Shown: in pieces, positions 45,500 through 46,523 of the stretch | How the letters are laid out: each line of letters opens with the position of its first letter | How positions within the stretch are numbered: position 1 is the stretch's first letter | Source: an uncultured Prevotellaceae bacterium | GTDB lineage: Bacteria; Bacteroidota; Bacteroidia; Bacteroidales; Bacteroidaceae | DNA: 46,523 bases | NCBI GenBank assembly: GCA_900314715.1 | Contig: OMWI01000024.1 | Span: 1-46,523, forward strand | Direction of reading: 5' to 3' | Made by a program: the position numbers and the translations under genes | The notes under the pieces: model-generated | The model's input: the letters and a program-made list of their open reading frames with translations, nothing else | Told to the model about the DNA's origin: nothing | Databases searched by the model: none

Positions 45500-45840
45500 G
45501 ACCTCCCGTCGTTTTTCATAAACACCTAATTATTAATGACTTATAAAACAGAAGACTTTGAAAGACCTCACGTAAGACCTCACCTAACACCTCCCGTAAG
45601 ACCTCCCATAGACCTCCCGTCTTGCCGACCTTCATTTCGATTGATTCTTCTTCCTCTCTCACTCATTTCAAGTGCATCAGAGTATAGCTTCTTCGAACGT
45701 TTTTATGCGAAATAACACAAGCACCGACGGGAGGTCTTACGGGAGGTCTATGGGAGGTCTTACGGGAGGTTTTAGGTGAGGTCTTGAAAAATCCAACTCG
45801 TTGATAATAATGTATTTAGCTGAAATTAGGGGAGGTCTTG
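45500..45840. repeat. Large palindrome built of 11-12 bp tandem units
   Basis: Five units of the GACCTCCCGTAA type run through 45564-45621. Five in the opposite direction run through 45726-45783, leaving about 104 bases between. Single outer copies lie at 45500-45510 and 45829-45840. The unit order differs slightly between sides, so they have changed by unit gain or loss. The middle and the wider region from 45378 to 46009 have no convincing gene. Confidence 0.85.
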
Positions 45841-45851
45841 ACGAAAAGATT

Positions 45852-45904
45852 GAAAATTGAATGTTGAAGATAGAAAATTTGTCTCACCCTCACTAAACAC
45901 TATC
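45852..45904. repeat. Short heptamer tracts
   Basis: GAAAATT, GAATGTT, GAAGATA, GAAAATT follow each other at 45852-45879, and CACTAAA CACTATC lies at 45891-45904. They resemble the tract before dnaX. Confidence 0.5.
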
Positions 45905-45978
45905 TTTAGACGACGTAAACCATAGGGATAGACGGATGCCATATGTGATTTTATCATGAAACCATTTCGGACGTATAA

Positions 45979-46010
45979 TGATTAGATGAAATGAAACGAT
46001 ATTATTTGAA
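45979..46010. repeat. Direct repeat, right copy
   Basis: Second copy of the repeat at 45081-45113, in the same orientation, about 865 bases away. Its last bases merge with the ATPase remnant. Confidence 0.65.
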
Positions 46011-46156
46011 TCGAATTATGCAAAATCACGTCGGGAGCGTTCATTCATAAACATAAACTCAAGTCCGCAAGCAGTATTCAAAGTTCCACGAAGAAACTAC
46101 TTGCTTACGGACTTGTATCTTATGAGAATGGTGGCTATTTTATCTCAGACCATTAG
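46010..46156 (+). pseudogene. Remnant of an AAA+ ATPase (DUF4143/archaeal-type ATP-binding protein) gene, C-terminal end
   Basis: A frame without ATG, open from just after a TGA at 46007 to a TAG at 46154, codes for about 48 residues. These contain KHKLKSASSIQSSTKKLLAY and GLVSYENGGYFISDH. That is the winged-helix end common in Prevotella ATP-binding proteins (SSV..ALK.LL....I....G.Y.V.D). Nothing upstream in any frame continues it and the usual final ~60 residues are missing. Called a fragment; the family link is by eye. Confidence 0.5.
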
Positions 46157-46183
46157 GTGCGGCTTTGGCTGTTAAAGTAACTA

Positions 46184-46523
46184 TCATCTTTGAATAAATT
46201 TCTTCCCGTTTTTGATATACAGGTAATTCTTTTGTGGTGTTGTTACTTTCCTGCCTTGTAAGTCGTAAATCACTTCTTTCTTCTTCATATCACTAACCAA
46301 ATTATTTATTCCGTCGGGATAATCGGAAGCGTCAATTGGTAGAATGTTTTTCCAAACATTCCAGCCAGGAGTAGCCTTGTAAGCGTCCACTAACTCCTTT
46401 TTAACATATAGTGTTCCCTCGCTGGCCTTTGTTCCAAGGAAAGGAGTGCCGTCACTATCAATCTCTGGAACTTCGTCGGCATAACAGACGAACTCCGAAA
46501 GGCTTGAACAGTCGGAAAAGCAA
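46184..46523 (-). CDS. BspA-like leucine-rich repeat surface protein, C-terminal part, 5' end outside window
   Basis: The frame is open to the window edge on the minus strand; 112 residues are seen. It begins CFSDCSSLSEFVCYADEVPEI, the last turn of an LRR_5 (BspA/TpLRR) array. The usual closing segment follows (GTLYVKKELVDAYKATPGWNVWKNI). The end, VIYDLQGRKVTTPQKNYLYI then KNGKKFIQR, resembles the C-terminal sorting tail of Prevotella surface proteins. A surface adhesin or binding role is inferred from the family. Confidence 0.8.
   Translation of the reverse strand, partial: CFSDCSSLSEFVCYADEVPEIDSDGTPFLGTKASEGTLYVKKELVDAYKATPGWNVWKNILPIDASDYPDGINNLVSDMKKKEVIYDLQGRKVTTPQKNYLYIKNGKKFIQR

Noticed and set aside
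45304-45525. 73-residue minus-strand frame in the repeat region
   Set aside because: Half of it is the foldback element and the composition does not look like a protein. No homology-like motif.
45500-45840. CRISPR array
   Set aside because: Units of 11-12 bp follow each other with no unique spacers and face in both directions. No cas genes are near.

Overview
The window looks like chromosomal DNA of a Bacteroidales bacterium, most likely Prevotellaceae (Prevotella/Segatella). The reasons are a hybrid two-component regulator, a 7TM-AraC regulator, an OmpA/OMP-type barrel, a DUF5606 gene, an asnA-type asparagine synthetase, a BspA-like LRR protein, C-terminal tails of the 'NGKK' kind, and promoters of the Bacteroidetes type (TTTG, about 19-20 bp, TAnnTTTG) with no Shine-Dalgarno sequences.

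Layout. 1-5.27 kb: a visibly GC-richer block with the 3' part of a glycosidase-like gene (DUF4450 type) and a hybrid two-component sensor/regulator. 5.33-5.66 kb: a terminator and three tRNA genes (Arg-CCG, Gly-CCC, Thr-CGT; minus strand) with their promoter. 5.8-12.0 kb: asnA, dnaX and a TonB-receptor-like barrel with a Gly/Met-rich tail. 12.0-12.6 kb: non-coding, with two foldback repeat elements. 12.6-14.8 kb (minus): rplY-pth-hslR-purN. 15.0-18.3 kb (plus): nusB-yajC-ybbR-coaE-DUF5606. 18.6-20.05 kb: AraC-type regulator, divergent from a secreted 750-residue protein. 22.4-32.9 kb (minus): a long gene run with DUF4369 lipoprotein, pyrC, a stand-alone MetH reactivation domain, metallophosphoesterase, plsC, lipoprotein, polyprenol-phosphate mannosyltransferase-like GT2, mfd and an outer-membrane barrel. 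33.1-35.8 kb (minus): divIC/ftsB-like, a membrane protein, and a separate beta-helix protein. 36.0-39.7 kb (plus): aroB-GH43, a GT2 and a phosphosugar transferase. 39.7-41.0 kb (minus): a retropepsin-like/PDZ protease. 41.2-45.05 kb: a C10 (streptopain) protease with FISUMP-like and dockerin modules. 45.05-46.18 kb: repeat-rich non-coding DNA with an ATPase-gene remnant. The end holds the C-terminus of a BspA-like LRR protein.

Most genes are ordinary housekeeping genes: translation, nucleotide synthesis, DNA repair, envelope lipids and division. The accessory parts are the GC-rich block at the left edge, the small glycan genes and the protease region at the right.

The most unusual content is repeat DNA. 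Three foldback elements share a core of about 63 bp but have different, self-complementary arms. Two of them lie in a repeat of about 250 bp present in opposite orientation at 12.1 and 45.1 kb. A separate large palindrome built of 11-12 bp tandem units lies at 45.5-45.84 kb. Tandem heptamer tracts occur in several intergenic regions, and one with facing arms has inserted in frame into mfd, adding about 44 residues. All readings were made by eye; family names are inferences from motifs, not search results.
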